A stretch of DNA of 64,000 nucleotides from an uncultured Bacteroidales bacterium (GTDB taxonomy: Bacteria > Bacteroidota > Bacteroidia > Bacteroidales > Paludibacteraceae): positions 33,876-97,875 of the forward strand of contig CAIUTB010000153.1 in the NCBI GenBank assembly GCA_903901975.1. The letters are read 5' to 3'. A model generated the notes under the pieces. The model did no database searches, had not been told where the DNA came from, and saw only the letters and a list, made by a program, of their open reading frames with translations. Below, one piece after another: positions 1 to 8,593 of the stretch. The translations under genes and the position numbers were made by a program. Each line of letters begins with the position of its first letter. Positions within the stretch are counted from its first letter, which is position 1.

Positions 1-927
1 CATAAATCCTTCTTTAATTAGAAATGGTTCATAAACCTCTTCCAACGTTCCGGCATCTTCTCCAAGGGCTGTAGCAATAGTGGTCAATCCAACCGGTCCA
101 CCACTGAATTTATCAATAATCGTATTCAGTATTTTATTGTCAATCTCATCGAGCCCAAACTTATCAATATTCAGTGCTTCAAGGGCATAACAGGCAATTT
201 CCCAATCGATTTTTCCGTTGCCTTTTACCTGTGCAAAGTCACGTACCCGACGTAGCAAGGCATTGGCAATACGTGGCGTTCCACGACTACGACCGCCAAT
301 TTCTAAGGCTGCTTTATCGTCAATTTTAACGTTTAACAAACGAGCTGACCGTTTTATAATTCCTGTAATTACCTCAATGTCATAATATTCAAAGTGGCAA
401 TTTATTCCAAAACGAGCACGCAATGGAGCTGTGAGCAGGCCACTTCGTGTGGTAGCACCAATCAGTGTAAACGGATTTAATTCCAACTGTATGGAGCGCG
501 CACTAGGTCCTTTATCTATCATGATATCAATGCGATAGTCTTCCATGGCGGAATAAAGATATTCTTCCACAATTGGACTCAGGCGATGAATCTCGTCAAT
601 AAAAAGCACGTCATTGGGTTCAAGACTGGTAAGCAAACCTGCCAAATCGCCCGGTTTATCAAGTACCGGACCCGAAGTGATTTTGAAACCCACATTAAGT
701 TCATTGGCAATGATGTTCGAAAGCGTGGTTTTGCCCAGTCCGGGAGGTCCGTGAAGCAACACGTGGTCAAGCGATTCGGTACGCATACGGGCAGCCTGGA
801 CGAAAATCTTCAAATTCTCGACAATCTTATTTTGTCCGGCAAAGTCGGAAAAACTCAGCGGTCGCAGCGCATTTTCGAACTCTTTTTCGCCGTTACGGTT
901 ATTTCGTATGTCAAAGTTTTCTTCCAT
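1..927 (-). CDS. ruvB: Holliday junction branch migration helicase RuvB (3' end cut by window edge)
   Basis: RuvB is the AAA+ motor that, with RuvA, drives branch migration of Holliday junctions in the cytoplasm. The reading frame starts at the ATG read on the minus strand at 927 and stays open to base 1, giving 309 codons of a protein usually about 340 long, so roughly 30 C-terminal residues lie outside. Visible motifs in order: [14 protein letters not shown]-terminal signature, Walker [10 protein letters not shown], Walker [10 protein letters not shown], sensor GATTRSG, the RARFGI arginine region, then the winged-helix lead-in [17 protein letters not shown]. It starts 4 bases after the gldA stop, so it is the last visible gene of the dtd-pssA-gldA-ruvB run. 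Confidence 0.97.
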   Translation of the reverse strand, partial: MEENFDIRNNRNGEKEFENALRPLSFSDFAGQNKIVENLKIFVQAARMRTESLDHVLLHGPPGLGKTTLSNIIANELNVGFKITSGPVLDKPGDLAGLLTSLEPNDVLFIDEIHRLSPIVEEYLYSAMEDYRIDIMIDKGPSARSIQLELNPFTLIGATTRSGLLTAPLRARFGINCHFEYYDIEVITGIIKRSARLLNVKIDDKAALEIGGRSRGTPRIANALLRRVRDFAQVKGNGKIDWEIACYALEALNIDKFGLDEIDNKILNTIIDKFSGGPVGLTTIATALGEDAGTLEEVYEPFLIKEGFM

Positions 928-931
928 AATT

Positions 932-1882
932 TTATTTAGTCAATTCCCTGAACACATCCTCCATACTTCGTTCCACCGCTTTCATTGTCAGAATTTTATT
1001 GTTTGATTTCACTGCAAAATCAAATATTTGTGAGCGGATATCTGAAGTTGCCATTACTGAAAATGATTTGTCACTCAATGCATTAATTGCAGAAACAAGT
1101 TTCAGTTTTTCAAGCTCTTTAAGGTTGACTTCATTCAGAAATTCCACTTCAAACTGCAAGATGTTTTCATCAAAAGCTGAAATCTTTGATAAATCAGAAT
1201 AATCAGCCACAATTTCGCCTTTGTTTATAATGATTACCCGATTGCAAATTGCTTTTATTTCCTGCAAAATATGCGTACTGAGTAATACCGTCTTATTTTT
1301 GCCGATTTCCCGAATCAGCTTACGGACTTCTTCCAGTTGATTGGGGTCAAGTCCAGTAGTTGGTTCGTCCAGAATCAACACTTTTGGGTTTGGAATCAAG
1401 GCCTGAGCCAGTCCCACACGTTGGCGATAACCTTTGGAAAGTTGACCCATTTTCTTTTGAAATTCAGGTCGAAGACCTACTAAATCAATAAGCTCGTTGA
1501 CCCGCTTCTTTTTTTCTTTACCCAATTTGTATGTTTCCGCCACAAAAAGCAGATATTCTTTTACATACATGTCACTGTACTGCGGGTTTTGCTCCGGCAA
1601 ATAACCAACCAACGCACTTGTTTTCAGTTGGTTTTCATGTACTTCCATGCCGCAAATCTTCGCATAACCGCTTTCGTATGCTAATGCTCCGGCTAAAATC
1701 TTCATCGTGGTAGTTTTACCAGCACCATTTGGTCCAAGAAAGCCTACGACCTCTCCTTCAGCAATTTCAAAGCTGATATTATTAAGCACGGTTTGATTGC
1801 CGTATTTTTTGGAAAGATTTGATATATTGATCGACACCTTAGAATTGACGCTTTTAGATTTACGATTTACGATTTTTGACAT
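932..1882 (-). CDS. gldA: ABC transporter ATPase, GldA-like
   Basis: ATP-binding subunit of an ABC exporter; in gliding Bacteroidota the GldA family works with the membrane subunits GldF and GldG, but homologues are common in non-gliding members. Motifs: Walker [11 protein letters not shown]-loop region YLPEQNPQY, signature [12 protein letters not shown], Walker [13 protein letters not shown] and the switch histidine in LLSTHIL. The longest frame reaches 1930 but overlaps pssA by 71 bases; the ATG at 1882 still overlaps by 23. The first residues from 1882 ([10 protein letters not shown]) are encoded by a low-complexity TTTACGATTT-type repeat, so a GTG at 1837 directly before [12 protein letters not shown] may be the real start. 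The transporter's membrane subunits are not in the window. Confidence 0.85.
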   Translation of the reverse strand: MSKIVNRKSKSVNSKVSINISNLSKKYGNQTVLNNISFEIAEGEVVGFLGPNGAGKTTTMKILAGALAYESGYAKICGMEVHENQLKTSALVGYLPEQNPQYSDMYVKEYLLFVAETYKLGKEKKKRVNELIDLVGLRPEFQKKMGQLSKGYRQRVGLAQALIPNPKVLILDEPTTGLDPNQLEEVRKLIREIGKNKTVLLSTHILQEIKAICNRVIIINKGEIVADYSDLSKISAFDENILQFEVEFLNEVNLKELEKLKLVSAINALSDKSFSVMATSDIRSQIFDFAVKSNNKILTMKAVERSMEDVFRELTK

Positions 1883-2549
1883 TGGGTTGGAAAAGCGCAA
1901 TGATAACCGAAAGTAAAATATACCAAGCAATTATTGGCGCAAAAGCATTAAATTGTAAAGCAGCCAGAATAAGTATGGCCCCGAATAAAAAAATGTACTG
2001 AATTAGGTTTTCTTTCCATGCCAAACTTTTCAGTTTTAAAGCAAACATAGGTATTTCCGCCACTAATAAATAGCTAAAAAACAAGGTTATTGCTACTAAT
2101 AGCCATAAATTGGTTACTAAAAAATCGGAATATGAGAATGCCAGCCCTGAGAGAAAAATAGCATTTGCAGGTGTTGGAAGTCCCATAAATGAAGACGTCT
2201 GTCTGTCATCTATGTTGAATTTTGCTAACCGAAGACCAGAGAACACCGGAATCAGAAATGCCAGATAAGGCAAAAATTCATTTATTCCGGATTCGGAAAG
2301 TAATGAAAATACGATTGCTCCTGGTGCTAGTCCAAAACTTATCACATCGGCCAGTGAATCAAGTTCTTTACCCATAGCTGAATACGCTTTCAGAATACGG
2401 GCTGCAAATCCATCGAAAAAGTCGAATACCGCCGAAAGTAGAATAGCGATGAAAGCAGCTTCCAAATTTCCATTAAAGGCCAACCAAACCGCCACAGAAC
2501 CTGAAAACAAATTCAGGCAGGTAATAAAATTAGGGATATGTTTTTTCAT
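1860..2549 (-). CDS. pssA: CDP-diacylglycerol--serine O-phosphatidyltransferase
   Basis: Membrane enzyme that makes phosphatidylserine from CDP-diacylglycerol and serine, the first step to phosphatidylethanolamine. The CDP-alcohol phosphatidyltransferase signature is complete: DFFDGFAARILKAYSAMGKELDSLAD (residues about 43-68) supplies the aspartates that bind metal and substrate. Several hydrophobic segments surround it and continue to the C-terminus. At 229 residues it is the normal length of the short Bacteroidota form. It lies 104 bases after dtd and overlaps the gldA frame at its 3' end, where the low-complexity TTTACGATTT repeat encodes the last residues NRKS. Confidence 0.93.
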   Translation of the reverse strand: MKKHIPNFITCLNLFSGSVAVWLAFNGNLEAAFIAILLSAVFDFFDGFAARILKAYSAMGKELDSLADVISFGLAPGAIVFSLLSESGINEFLPYLAFLIPVFSGLRLAKFNIDDRQTSSFMGLPTPANAIFLSGLAFSYSDFLVTNLWLLVAITLFFSYLLVAEIPMFALKLKSLAWKENLIQYIFLFGAILILAALQFNAFAPIIAWYILLSVIIALFQPNVKNRKS

Positions 2550-2653
2550 AATACAAATTTTAAAAATTAAATCGAGTCAAGCTAATTTATTAAATATCAA
2601 TTTTATAACGCGAACGAAGCAAATAACACGAAGTAAATATCGCCGGAGGCTAC

Positions 2654-3106
2654 TTATTCTTTGTTTTTTGAATCAATCCAAATCGTTACCTGTCCATCGT
2701 TTACAAGGGCCACCTTCATATCGGCTGCAAATGTTCCGGTTTGAACCGGTTTGCCCAGTTTATTGCTTACTGATTGGCAAAAATACTCGTACAATGGAAT
2801 CGCAATTTCATGTTTTGAAGCACGGATATACGAAGGTCGATTACCTTTTTTTGTCATAGCATGTAGCGTAAACTGGCTGACAACCAGAATATCACCATCA
2901 ATATCTGTTACGGAGCAGTTCATTATCCCATGTTGGTCGTCAAAAATCCGTAATCCAATCACTTTGGCGGCAAGCCACTCACTATCTTCGACAGTATCAT
3001 CGTTCTCAATACCAATCAAAATCAAAAGACCGCTCTGAATTTCGGCAGTTTGTTGAAAATTGATTTCAACCGAAGCCTGAATAACCCGTTGAATTAAAAC
3101 GCGCAT
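2654..3106 (-). CDS. dtd: D-aminoacyl-tRNA deacylase with Gly-Gln in place of Gly-cisPro
   Basis: DTD hydrolyses D-amino acids (and glycine mischarged on tRNA-Ala) from tRNA in the cytoplasm. The protein is 150 residues, the family norm. The chiral-proofreading motif SQFTL is present, as are RPSYI and VQTGTFAADMKVALVNDG. The near-invariant Gly-cisPro motif (NDGPVT in the family) here reads NDGQVT: the codon is CAG. The start at 3106 (MRVLIQRV) matches the family; an in-frame ATG at 3139 lies upstream of the predicted transcription start, because a -7 box TAATTTTG is on the minus strand at 3137-3144. First gene of the four-gene minus-strand run. Confidence 0.93.
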   Translation of the reverse strand: MRVLIQRVIQASVEINFQQTAEIQSGLLILIGIENDDTVEDSEWLAAKVIGLRIFDDQHGIMNCSVTDIDGDILVVSQFTLHAMTKKGNRPSYIRASKHEIAIPLYEYFCQSVSNKLGKPVQTGTFAADMKVALVNDGQVTIWIDSKNKE

Positions 3107-3136
3107 TTTATCTGTATAATATACATTTTCAACTGA

Positions 3137-3165
3137 CAAAATTACAAAAAAATGTTGACAGTCAA
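3137..3165 (-). promoter_or_regulatory. Bacteroidota-type promoter of dtd
   Basis: On the minus strand a TTG (3163-3165) is followed after 18 bases by TAATTTTG (3137-3144), fitting the Bacteroidota consensus of a TTG-type -33 element and TAnnTTTG at -7. The ATG used by dtd is 31 bases downstream of the -7 box. Confidence 0.55.
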
Positions 3166-3345
3166 TTTTTATGAGTTTTAAGATATCATTTTTGTACTGA
3201 TTTTTACTTATCTTTTTAATCCCTATTAAAAAAAATGAATTAAAAATATACGTATTCTATTGTGAAACAAAGGTAAAGACAAAAAAATATGGAATTCTCA
3301 TTAAAAGCTGTAAATATGTTTTACAGTTTTAAATGAATAAAATAG

Positions 3346-3409
3346 TCAAAAAATCCAACAATAATACCAATTATTAGTCTATCCTTATTTGTTTTCATCC
3401 GTATCTTTG
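3346..3409 (+). promoter_or_regulatory. Conserved 29-bp box plus -7 promoter element ahead of the pectin operon
   Basis: A box starting TCAAAAAATCC (3346-3374) ends 28 bases before the start of TATCTTTG (3402-3409), a match to TAnnTTTG. The same arrangement and spacing is found at six promoters in the mannan region. This copy is the most divergent: it shares TCAAAAAA at the start and CCAATTA near the end with the susC copy, but not the GTAT core. Confidence 0.55.
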
Positions 3410-3434
3410 TTTCAAAATTATTGAAACTAATTTT

Positions 3435-4721
3435 ATGAAATTCACAAAAACGATTCTGTGTACAGTTGTGTTGGTTTGCCTGAGCTTTAGTGCTACAGGC
3501 ATAACCATGCCCAGCATTCCTTCAAAACAAGTAGTTGTTACTAATTATGGTGCTTCTACAGCTTCGGTGGATAATGCACCGGCCATACAGAAGGCCATTG
3601 ATGACTGTGCAGCCTCGGGTGGAGGAAAAATCATTATTCCGAAAGGAGTTTTCCTGAGTGGTCCGCTTTGGATGAAGGATCACACTGAACTTAATCTGGC
3701 AGCCGGTTCAGTATTGAAAATGCTTCCTTATGGCGAAGGAAACGGTGTTCGTCCAAACACTTTTCCGAACAACGGAACTCCTGATATGTATCCACACTTG
3801 ATTTCGGCAGCTAAATCGACAAGTCATATTAAAGTGAGTGGTTCAGGCATCTTAGATGGAGATGGATCAGCCTGGTGGAGTGTTTACCGGGGTGGTAAAA
3901 AAATGAAACGGGGTTGCCTGATTCGATTGGAGGGTTGTAAATACATTGAAATAACCGGAATTACGCTGAAGAATTCACCCAATGTGCATATTACCATTGG
4001 CAAAGGTTGTTCGGATGCAACAATTAGTGGAATAAGCATTGATACTCCTTCAGATTCTCCAAACACGGATGGTATAGATACCTGGTCGGGAAACGTACAA
4101 ATACTGAACTGTAAAATTTCCTGTGGCGATGATAATGTGGCGATGGATTCAGAATCGCAAAATATAACTATCAAACATTGCTACTTTGGAAGCGGACATG
4201 GTTGTTCGATTGGTAGTTTCAGCAAAAATATACAAAACATTCTGGTGGATAGTTGTACTTTCGTTGGTACTACAGCGGCTATCCGAATGAAAAGTAACCG
4301 AGACCGTGGAGGAAATGAATGTAACATAACCTATTCAAACCTGACTATTTCGGGAGTAGTTACCCCCATTTCAATTTCAAGTTATTACCCTAAAACCCCA
4401 AAACACCCCGAAGATGATCAGGCTCAAACAGTAACAGCCACCACCCCAAGTTGGAAAAATATTTTGATTAAAAACGTTACAATTAGTGGTTGTCAAAAGC
4501 CTTGTATAATATGGGGATTGCCTGAAATGCCCATTGGTAAAGTTGTACTGGATAATGTGTACATAAAGACAGACAAAACAATGCTTATCAATTATGCATC
4601 GGATGTTTCATTTATCAATAAATCAAAAATTGTTGTATCGACAGGAGCTGCCATTTCAAGCTATGAATCAACCATAATAGGGATTGATTTAGCAATGGGG
4701 AAAGCGTTACAAATCAAATAA
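3435..4721 (+). CDS. Secreted polygalacturonase-like glycoside hydrolase, family GH28
   Basis: GH28 enzymes hydrolyse alpha-1,4-galacturonic linkages in homogalacturonan or rhamnogalacturonan with inversion. The 428-residue protein has an N-terminal signal peptide (about 1-23) and a right-handed beta-helix body. All four GH28 hallmarks are visible: NTDGID at 210-215, GDD at 231-233, GHG with His255 followed by SIGSF, and RMK with Arg284 and Lys286. No lipobox and no T9SS domain, so probably periplasmic. First gene of an enzyme operon running to 12025. Substrate (homogalacturonan versus rhamnogalacturonan) cannot be decided from sequence. Confidence 0.93.
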   Translation: MKFTKTILCTVVLVCLSFSATGITMPSIPSKQVVVTNYGASTASVDNAPAIQKAIDDCAASGGGKIIIPKGVFLSGPLWMKDHTELNLAAGSVLKMLPYGEGNGVRPNTFPNNGTPDMYPHLISAAKSTSHIKVSGSGILDGDGSAWWSVYRGGKKMKRGCLIRLEGCKYIEITGITLKNSPNVHITIGKGCSDATISGISIDTPSDSPNTDGIDTWSGNVQILNCKISCGDDNVAMDSESQNITIKHCYFGSGHGCSIGSFSKNIQNILVDSCTFVGTTAAIRMKSNRDRGGNECNITYSNLTISGVVTPISISSYYPKTPKHPEDDQAQTVTATTPSWKNILIKNVTISGCQKPCIIWGLPEMPIGKVVLDNVYIKTDKTMLINYASDVSFINKSKIVVSTGAAISSYESTIIGIDLAMGKALQIK

Positions 4722-4789
4722 TCGAATTCGCCCTAAATTAAAAAATAGCATGAATAATCGATTCATTTCTGGTTTTAAAACCCTATTTT

Positions 4790-5077
4790 ATGAAAACCAA
4801 ATTACTTCTGTTATTTATTTCCATTTTTGGAACAGTGTCGGTGCTTGATGCTTCCACTAATTTACCCCTCCCGGTAATTCCATCCATACAGTTTCTGATT
4901 ACAAGTTATGGAGCTACACCAACAAGACTTGAAAATGCTACAGCCATTAATGCGGCCATTACAGCTGCCAACGCCGCAGGAGGATGAACAGTAGTATTGC
5001 CTGCAGGGACTTTCCTGAGTGGCATTATAACTATGAAAAGCAATGTCAGGCTTTTACTTCAGACACATTGTAGTTAA
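4790..5077 (+). pseudogene. Decayed N-terminal fragment of a second GH28
   Basis: The frame begins with a signal peptide and a GH28 N-terminus (FLITSYGAT, then ATAINAAITAANAAGG) that matches the intact GH28 just upstream (VVTNYGAS, then APAIQKAIDDCAASGGG). It stops at TGA 4985-4987, exactly where a Trp codon TGG is plausible. The homologous frame then continues as TVVLPAGTFLSGIITMKSNVRLLLQ up to a second stop at 5075-5077. The remaining ~350 residues, including all catalytic motifs, are absent. So this is a tandem GH28 copy inactivated by a nonsense change and a large deletion. Confidence 0.85.
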
Positions 5078-5571
5078 GCTCATATTTAAGAACGTATAAC
5101 TGTACGAAATATCAATGCTCAAAGAAATAAGAGCAATCTCGATTAAATCAAATCCTGTTTTGGGCTTAGCGTAATTGGCGAAAGCAGTTTAGGCTAAGAC
5201 TTTGCTTTCGTCAGGACATTAAGCTTGGCTGCCGATAAACCGGTATGTAGCATTTGCATTGTGTCATTTTTTTTATCGAAAAAAGAATTATATTTGCAGA
5301 GATAATGCTCTAAACTTTTAAGCAAAGAGTACCGGCTATAAATAAAGTAGTTCAGCAAGCTTTAAAAATGTAATATTCAGGATGGTGAACCTGATGAATT
5401 TGTTTACACGCAAGCTCTATAGTGATATTGTAATTGACAGTATGAAATTTTGTCGGAGAAATAACTGAAAAGTTAGCAATTAGGTTAGTTCGATAGCTTT
5501 GAATCCTGAAAGCAGCAGCTTTCCTTTTTGCAATGAGGTGAATTAAATTTAACTACGCATTTTGATTAGCC
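5078..5571. other. Decayed intergenic region between the GH28 remnant and GH43
   Basis: About 490 bases without an intact gene. It holds an imperfect hairpin with arms CGAAAGCA (5179-5186) and TGCTTTCG (5203-5210), a lone TATATTTG promoter-like box at 5289-5296, and a short relic resembling a Y1 transposase (5346-5468). The mix is what is expected after an insertion and deletion event that also removed the rest of the second GH28 (inference). Confidence 0.6.
5346..5468 (+). pseudogene. Relic of a REP-associated (Y1-family) transposase
   Basis: The frame upstream of the TGA at 5466-5468 reads NLFTRKLYSDIVIDSMKFC followed by RRNN. This resembles the early part of Bacteroidota RAYT/Y1 transposases, in which a WxDxFTR(K/R)xYxDIxIDSxKxCQ block precedes the HUH motif (family recollection). 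Only about 40 residues survive and the MSNHxH catalytic segment is missing. The call rests on motif resemblance, not on a search. Confidence 0.45.
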
Positions 5572-7233
5572 ATGAAAAAACAAATCATTTTCACTGCTTT
5601 TACTAGCTTGATTTTGTCATTTACACTTTCAGCTCAGTATGTTTCCAAGGTATGGGTATCCGATTTAGCTAATGGAAACTTTAGGAATCCGGTGCTCTAC
5701 GCTGATTATTCCGATCCGGATGTCTGTCGTGTAGGGGATGATTATTACATGGTGGCATCCTCTTTCGGTCATATTCCCGGCCTTCCTGTTCTACACTCAA
5801 AGGATATGATAAACTGGAGTATTATTGGTTATGCTATTCATCAAATGACTCCAAATGACCGTTTCAGTACGATGCAACATGGAAATGGTGTATGGGCACC
5901 CAGTATCCGTTACCACAATAAGGAGTTATATATCTATTTTGGTGATCCCGATGCCGGGCTTTATATGACTAAAACTTCTGATCCTCGTGGCATATGGTCT
6001 ACACTTACATTGGTCAAGGAAGCTAAAGGTTTGATTGACTGCTGTCCGCTTTGGGATGAGGATGGACGTGCTTATATGGTTCATGGCTATGCTGGAAGTC
6101 GTGCCGGGATGAAAAGTGTGTTGGGTATATTCGAAATGTCGGCTGACGGGACAAAAGCGATTTCAGCTGATCGATTGGTATTCGATGGTCATCCGGTGAA
6201 TACAACTACAGAGGGTCCAAAATTTTATAAACGGAATGGATATTATTATATTTTTTCTCCTGCCGGCGGAGTAAAGACTGGCTGGCAACTGGCATTACGA
6301 TCGAAAAACGTATATGGGCCTTATGAAGAAAAACGGATATTGGAGCAAGGTAATACCGATATCAACGGACCTCATCAAGGAGCGTGGGTAGATACTCCTG
6401 ATGGGAAAGAAGATTGGTTCTTTCATTTTCAAGATTTATATGCGTATGGTCGCGTAGTGCATTTACAAGCTATGAAGTGGATAAAAGACTGGCCTGTTAT
6501 AGCAGAAGATAAAGATGGCAATGGTTGTGGGAATCCTGTTTCGATCTACAAAAAACCAAATGTAGGAAAATCTTACCCCATTTGTACACCCATAGAAAGT
6601 GATGAGTTTAATTCGAATACACTCGGGCTTCAGTGGCAATGGCAAGCCAACAACAATCCACTTTGGTATTTCCCTGCTGGTGAAAAAGGCTATCTGCGTT
6701 TATTTGCCTGGAATTTGATTGGAAATGCCAAAAACCTATGGGATGCACCGAATTTGTTGATGCAGAAATTTCCTGCTCCGAATTTCAGAGCAACTACCAA
6801 ACTGACTTTTTGCCCGTATAAAAAGGGTGAGCATGCAGGGTTAATTATTTTTGGTCAGGATTATGCAACCATCACAATTGAAAGTACTGAAAACGGATTA
6901 ATACTGAATCAAACAAGTTGTAAAGGTGCTTTTGACGGAACAGCGGAAGTTGTAAATGCTACTGTAGAAACAAATCAAAAAACAATCTATTTTCGGGTTG
7001 AAGTAAAACAGAATAGCGCTAAAAATAAGGAAAATATAAGGCAACCTCAGGCAAGCTGCCTGTTCAGCTATAGTTATAACGGAGAAAATTTTGTGACTTT
7101 CGGGAATCCGTTTATTGCTTCCGAAGGGAAATGGGTTGGAGCGAAAGTTGGAATTTTCTGTCAACGTCCCCAATGGTTGAACGATTCAGGTTATGCAGAT
7201 TTTGATTGGTTTCGTGTTAGTAGTTTAAATTAA
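5572..7233 (+). CDS. Secreted glycoside hydrolase family 43 with C-terminal beta-sandwich
   Basis: GH43 members are arabinofuranosidases, xylosidases or galactosidases with a five-bladed beta-propeller. A signal peptide (1-21) is followed by the catalytic domain: Asp48 in YSDPDV (general base), Asp156 in GLIDCCPLWDEDG (pKa modulator) and Glu214 in TTEGPKFYK (general acid). A second domain from about residue 340 (SDEFNSNTLGLQWQWQANN) is the beta-xylosidase C-terminal, concanavalin-like module. Within a pectin operon the likely targets are arabinan or galactan side chains of rhamnogalacturonan I; this is inference from context. It lies after the decayed region, so it may be transcribed by read-through. 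Confidence 0.9.
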   Translation: MKKQIIFTAFTSLILSFTLSAQYVSKVWVSDLANGNFRNPVLYADYSDPDVCRVGDDYYMVASSFGHIPGLPVLHSKDMINWSIIGYAIHQMTPNDRFSTMQHGNGVWAPSIRYHNKELYIYFGDPDAGLYMTKTSDPRGIWSTLTLVKEAKGLIDCCPLWDEDGRAYMVHGYAGSRAGMKSVLGIFEMSADGTKAISADRLVFDGHPVNTTTEGPKFYKRNGYYYIFSPAGGVKTGWQLALRSKNVYGPYEEKRILEQGNTDINGPHQGAWVDTPDGKEDWFFHFQDLYAYGRVVHLQAMKWIKDWPVIAEDKDGNGCGNPVSIYKKPNVGKSYPICTPIESDEFNSNTLGLQWQWQANNNPLWYFPAGEKGYLRLFAWNLIGNAKNLWDAPNLLMQKFPAPNFRATTKLTFCPYKKGEHAGLIIFGQDYATITIESTENGLILNQTSCKGAFDGTAEVVNATVETNQKTIYFRVEVKQNSAKNKENIRQPQASCLFSYSYNGENFVTFGNPFIASEGKWVGAKVGIFCQRPQWLNDSGYADFDWFRVSSLN

Positions 7234-7413
7234 TCAGCGAACCATTTTATTGATCGAAAGCTAATAAAATTCAATTCGGTACTGTTAGTTTACACATAAT
7301 GAAATTTATATCTCAATTTTTACGCATTAAAAATCAATTTTTCCCCTATAATCTGCTCAAAATTATGGAAATTTGCAACTGCTAAAGTTTGTAAATCTCC
7401 TAAAAATACTATC

Positions 7414-8589
7414 ATGTCAAAAATCAGATTAATTCTTCCTTTTTTCTACTTCTTTTTCGTTTTCACGGGACTCGTATCAGCTGCTAAGCCATACTCGGTG
7501 TGGATGGCCGATTCTGAAATAAAACGTATGCCGGAAAGCTGGATGACCGACTTTGCCAAAAAGCCTAAATGGGATTATTGTAACGGACTGGAACTTCAGG
7601 CTATTTACATGGTTTGGAAGCAAACAGCAAATCCAAAGTATTTCAATTATGTGAAAAGTTATACCGATACTTTAATAGCACAGGATGGCAGTATAACCGG
7701 CTATAAAGTTCAGGATTATAATATTGACAAGCTGAATTCCGCTAAAATTTTGTTCGACCTTTATGCCAAGACCAAGGAAGAAAAGCTTAAAAAAGCGATG
7801 GATTTGCTTCGTAACCAAATGAAAACGCATCCACGTACAAGCGAGGGAGGTTTTTGGCATAAGAAAATATATACGAATCAGATGTGGCTCGATGGTATCT
7901 ACATGGCCTCACCATTCTTAGCAGAATATGCCTACCGTTTTGGAGAAAAAGAGATTTTTGACGATGTGGCCAATCAGATTCTAACCATGGCAAAACACAG
8001 TTTTGATCCGAAAAGTGGACTATATTATCACGGGTGGGACGAAAGCCACCAGCAAAAATGGTCGAATGCTCAAACGGGTTGTTCTCCCAATTTTTGGAGT
8101 CGTAGCATGGGCTGGTATATGATGGCACTGGTAGATGTGCTTGATTACCTTCCCAAAGATCATCCTAAACGTCCTGAAATAATCAACATACTGACCGATT
8201 TGAGTAAATCACTCGAGAAGTACCGTGACTCAAAAACAGGCATGTGGTATCAGGTGACGGATAAAGTTAGTGCAGAGGGAAATTACGTTGAATCATCCGG
8301 CTCAGCCATGTTTATTTACAGTTGGGTAAAAGGAGCTCAGAAGGGATATTTGCCAAAAGAATATTTAAGCAAAGGATTAAAAGCATACGAGCAGTTTGTG
8401 AAACGATTTATCAGAGAAAACACTGATGGAACAATTTCATTGACTGATGTTTGTATGGTTGCCGGACTTGGTGGCGAACCCCGCTTTCGCGACGGAAGCT
8501 ATCAGTATTATATTTCAGAGCCTAAGCGTGACAACGATCCGAAGGCAGTTGGACCATTTATCATGCTTAGTGTTTTGTTGAAGAAATAA
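7414..8589 (+). CDS. Unsaturated rhamnogalacturonyl hydrolase, family GH105
   Basis: GH105 enzymes remove the 4,5-unsaturated galacturonic acid left at the non-reducing end by pectate or rhamnogalacturonan lyases. The 391-residue protein has a signal peptide (about 1-23) and an (alpha/alpha)6 barrel. The family block MWLDGIYM carries the catalytic Asp160, and GGFWHKK and SGSAMFIYSW lie in the expected order. No lipobox is visible, so it is probably periplasmic. It sits 4 bases upstream of the PL1 lyase whose products it would use, which supports co-translation. Confidence 0.92.
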   Translation: MSKIRLILPFFYFFFVFTGLVSAAKPYSVWMADSEIKRMPESWMTDFAKKPKWDYCNGLELQAIYMVWKQTANPKYFNYVKSYTDTLIAQDGSITGYKVQDYNIDKLNSAKILFDLYAKTKEEKLKKAMDLLRNQMKTHPRTSEGGFWHKKIYTNQMWLDGIYMASPFLAEYAYRFGEKEIFDDVANQILTMAKHSFDPKSGLYYHGWDESHQQKWSNAQTGCSPNFWSRSMGWYMMALVDVLDYLPKDHPKRPEIINILTDLSKSLEKYRDSKTGMWYQVTDKVSAEGNYVESSGSAMFIYSWVKGAQKGYLPKEYLSKGLKAYEQFVKRFIRENTDGTISLTDVCMVAGLGGEPRFRDGSYQYYISEPKRDNDPKAVGPFIMLSVLLKK

Positions 8590-8593
8590 AAAA

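Larger units (their letters stand above)
3107..3434. other. Divergent AT-rich intergenic region between dtd and the pectin operon
   Basis: About 330 bases with no open frame of note. It holds the dtd promoter on the minus strand and the promoter-operator of the GH28 operon on the plus strand, which are listed separately. Nothing else recognisable was seen. Confidence 0.7.

Noticed and set aside
586..939. 117-residue plus-strand frame at the left edge
   Set aside because: Antisense to ruvB, which has all its motifs on the minus strand.
5289..5296. TATATTTG as the promoter of GH43
   Set aside because: It is about 275 bases from the GH43 ATG with the transposase relic in between; more likely the relic's old promoter.
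7357..7413. TCAAAATTAT before GH105 as an eighth copy of the 29-bp box
   Set aside because: At the required interval the -7 element would fall on the start codon; no TAnnTTTG is present there.
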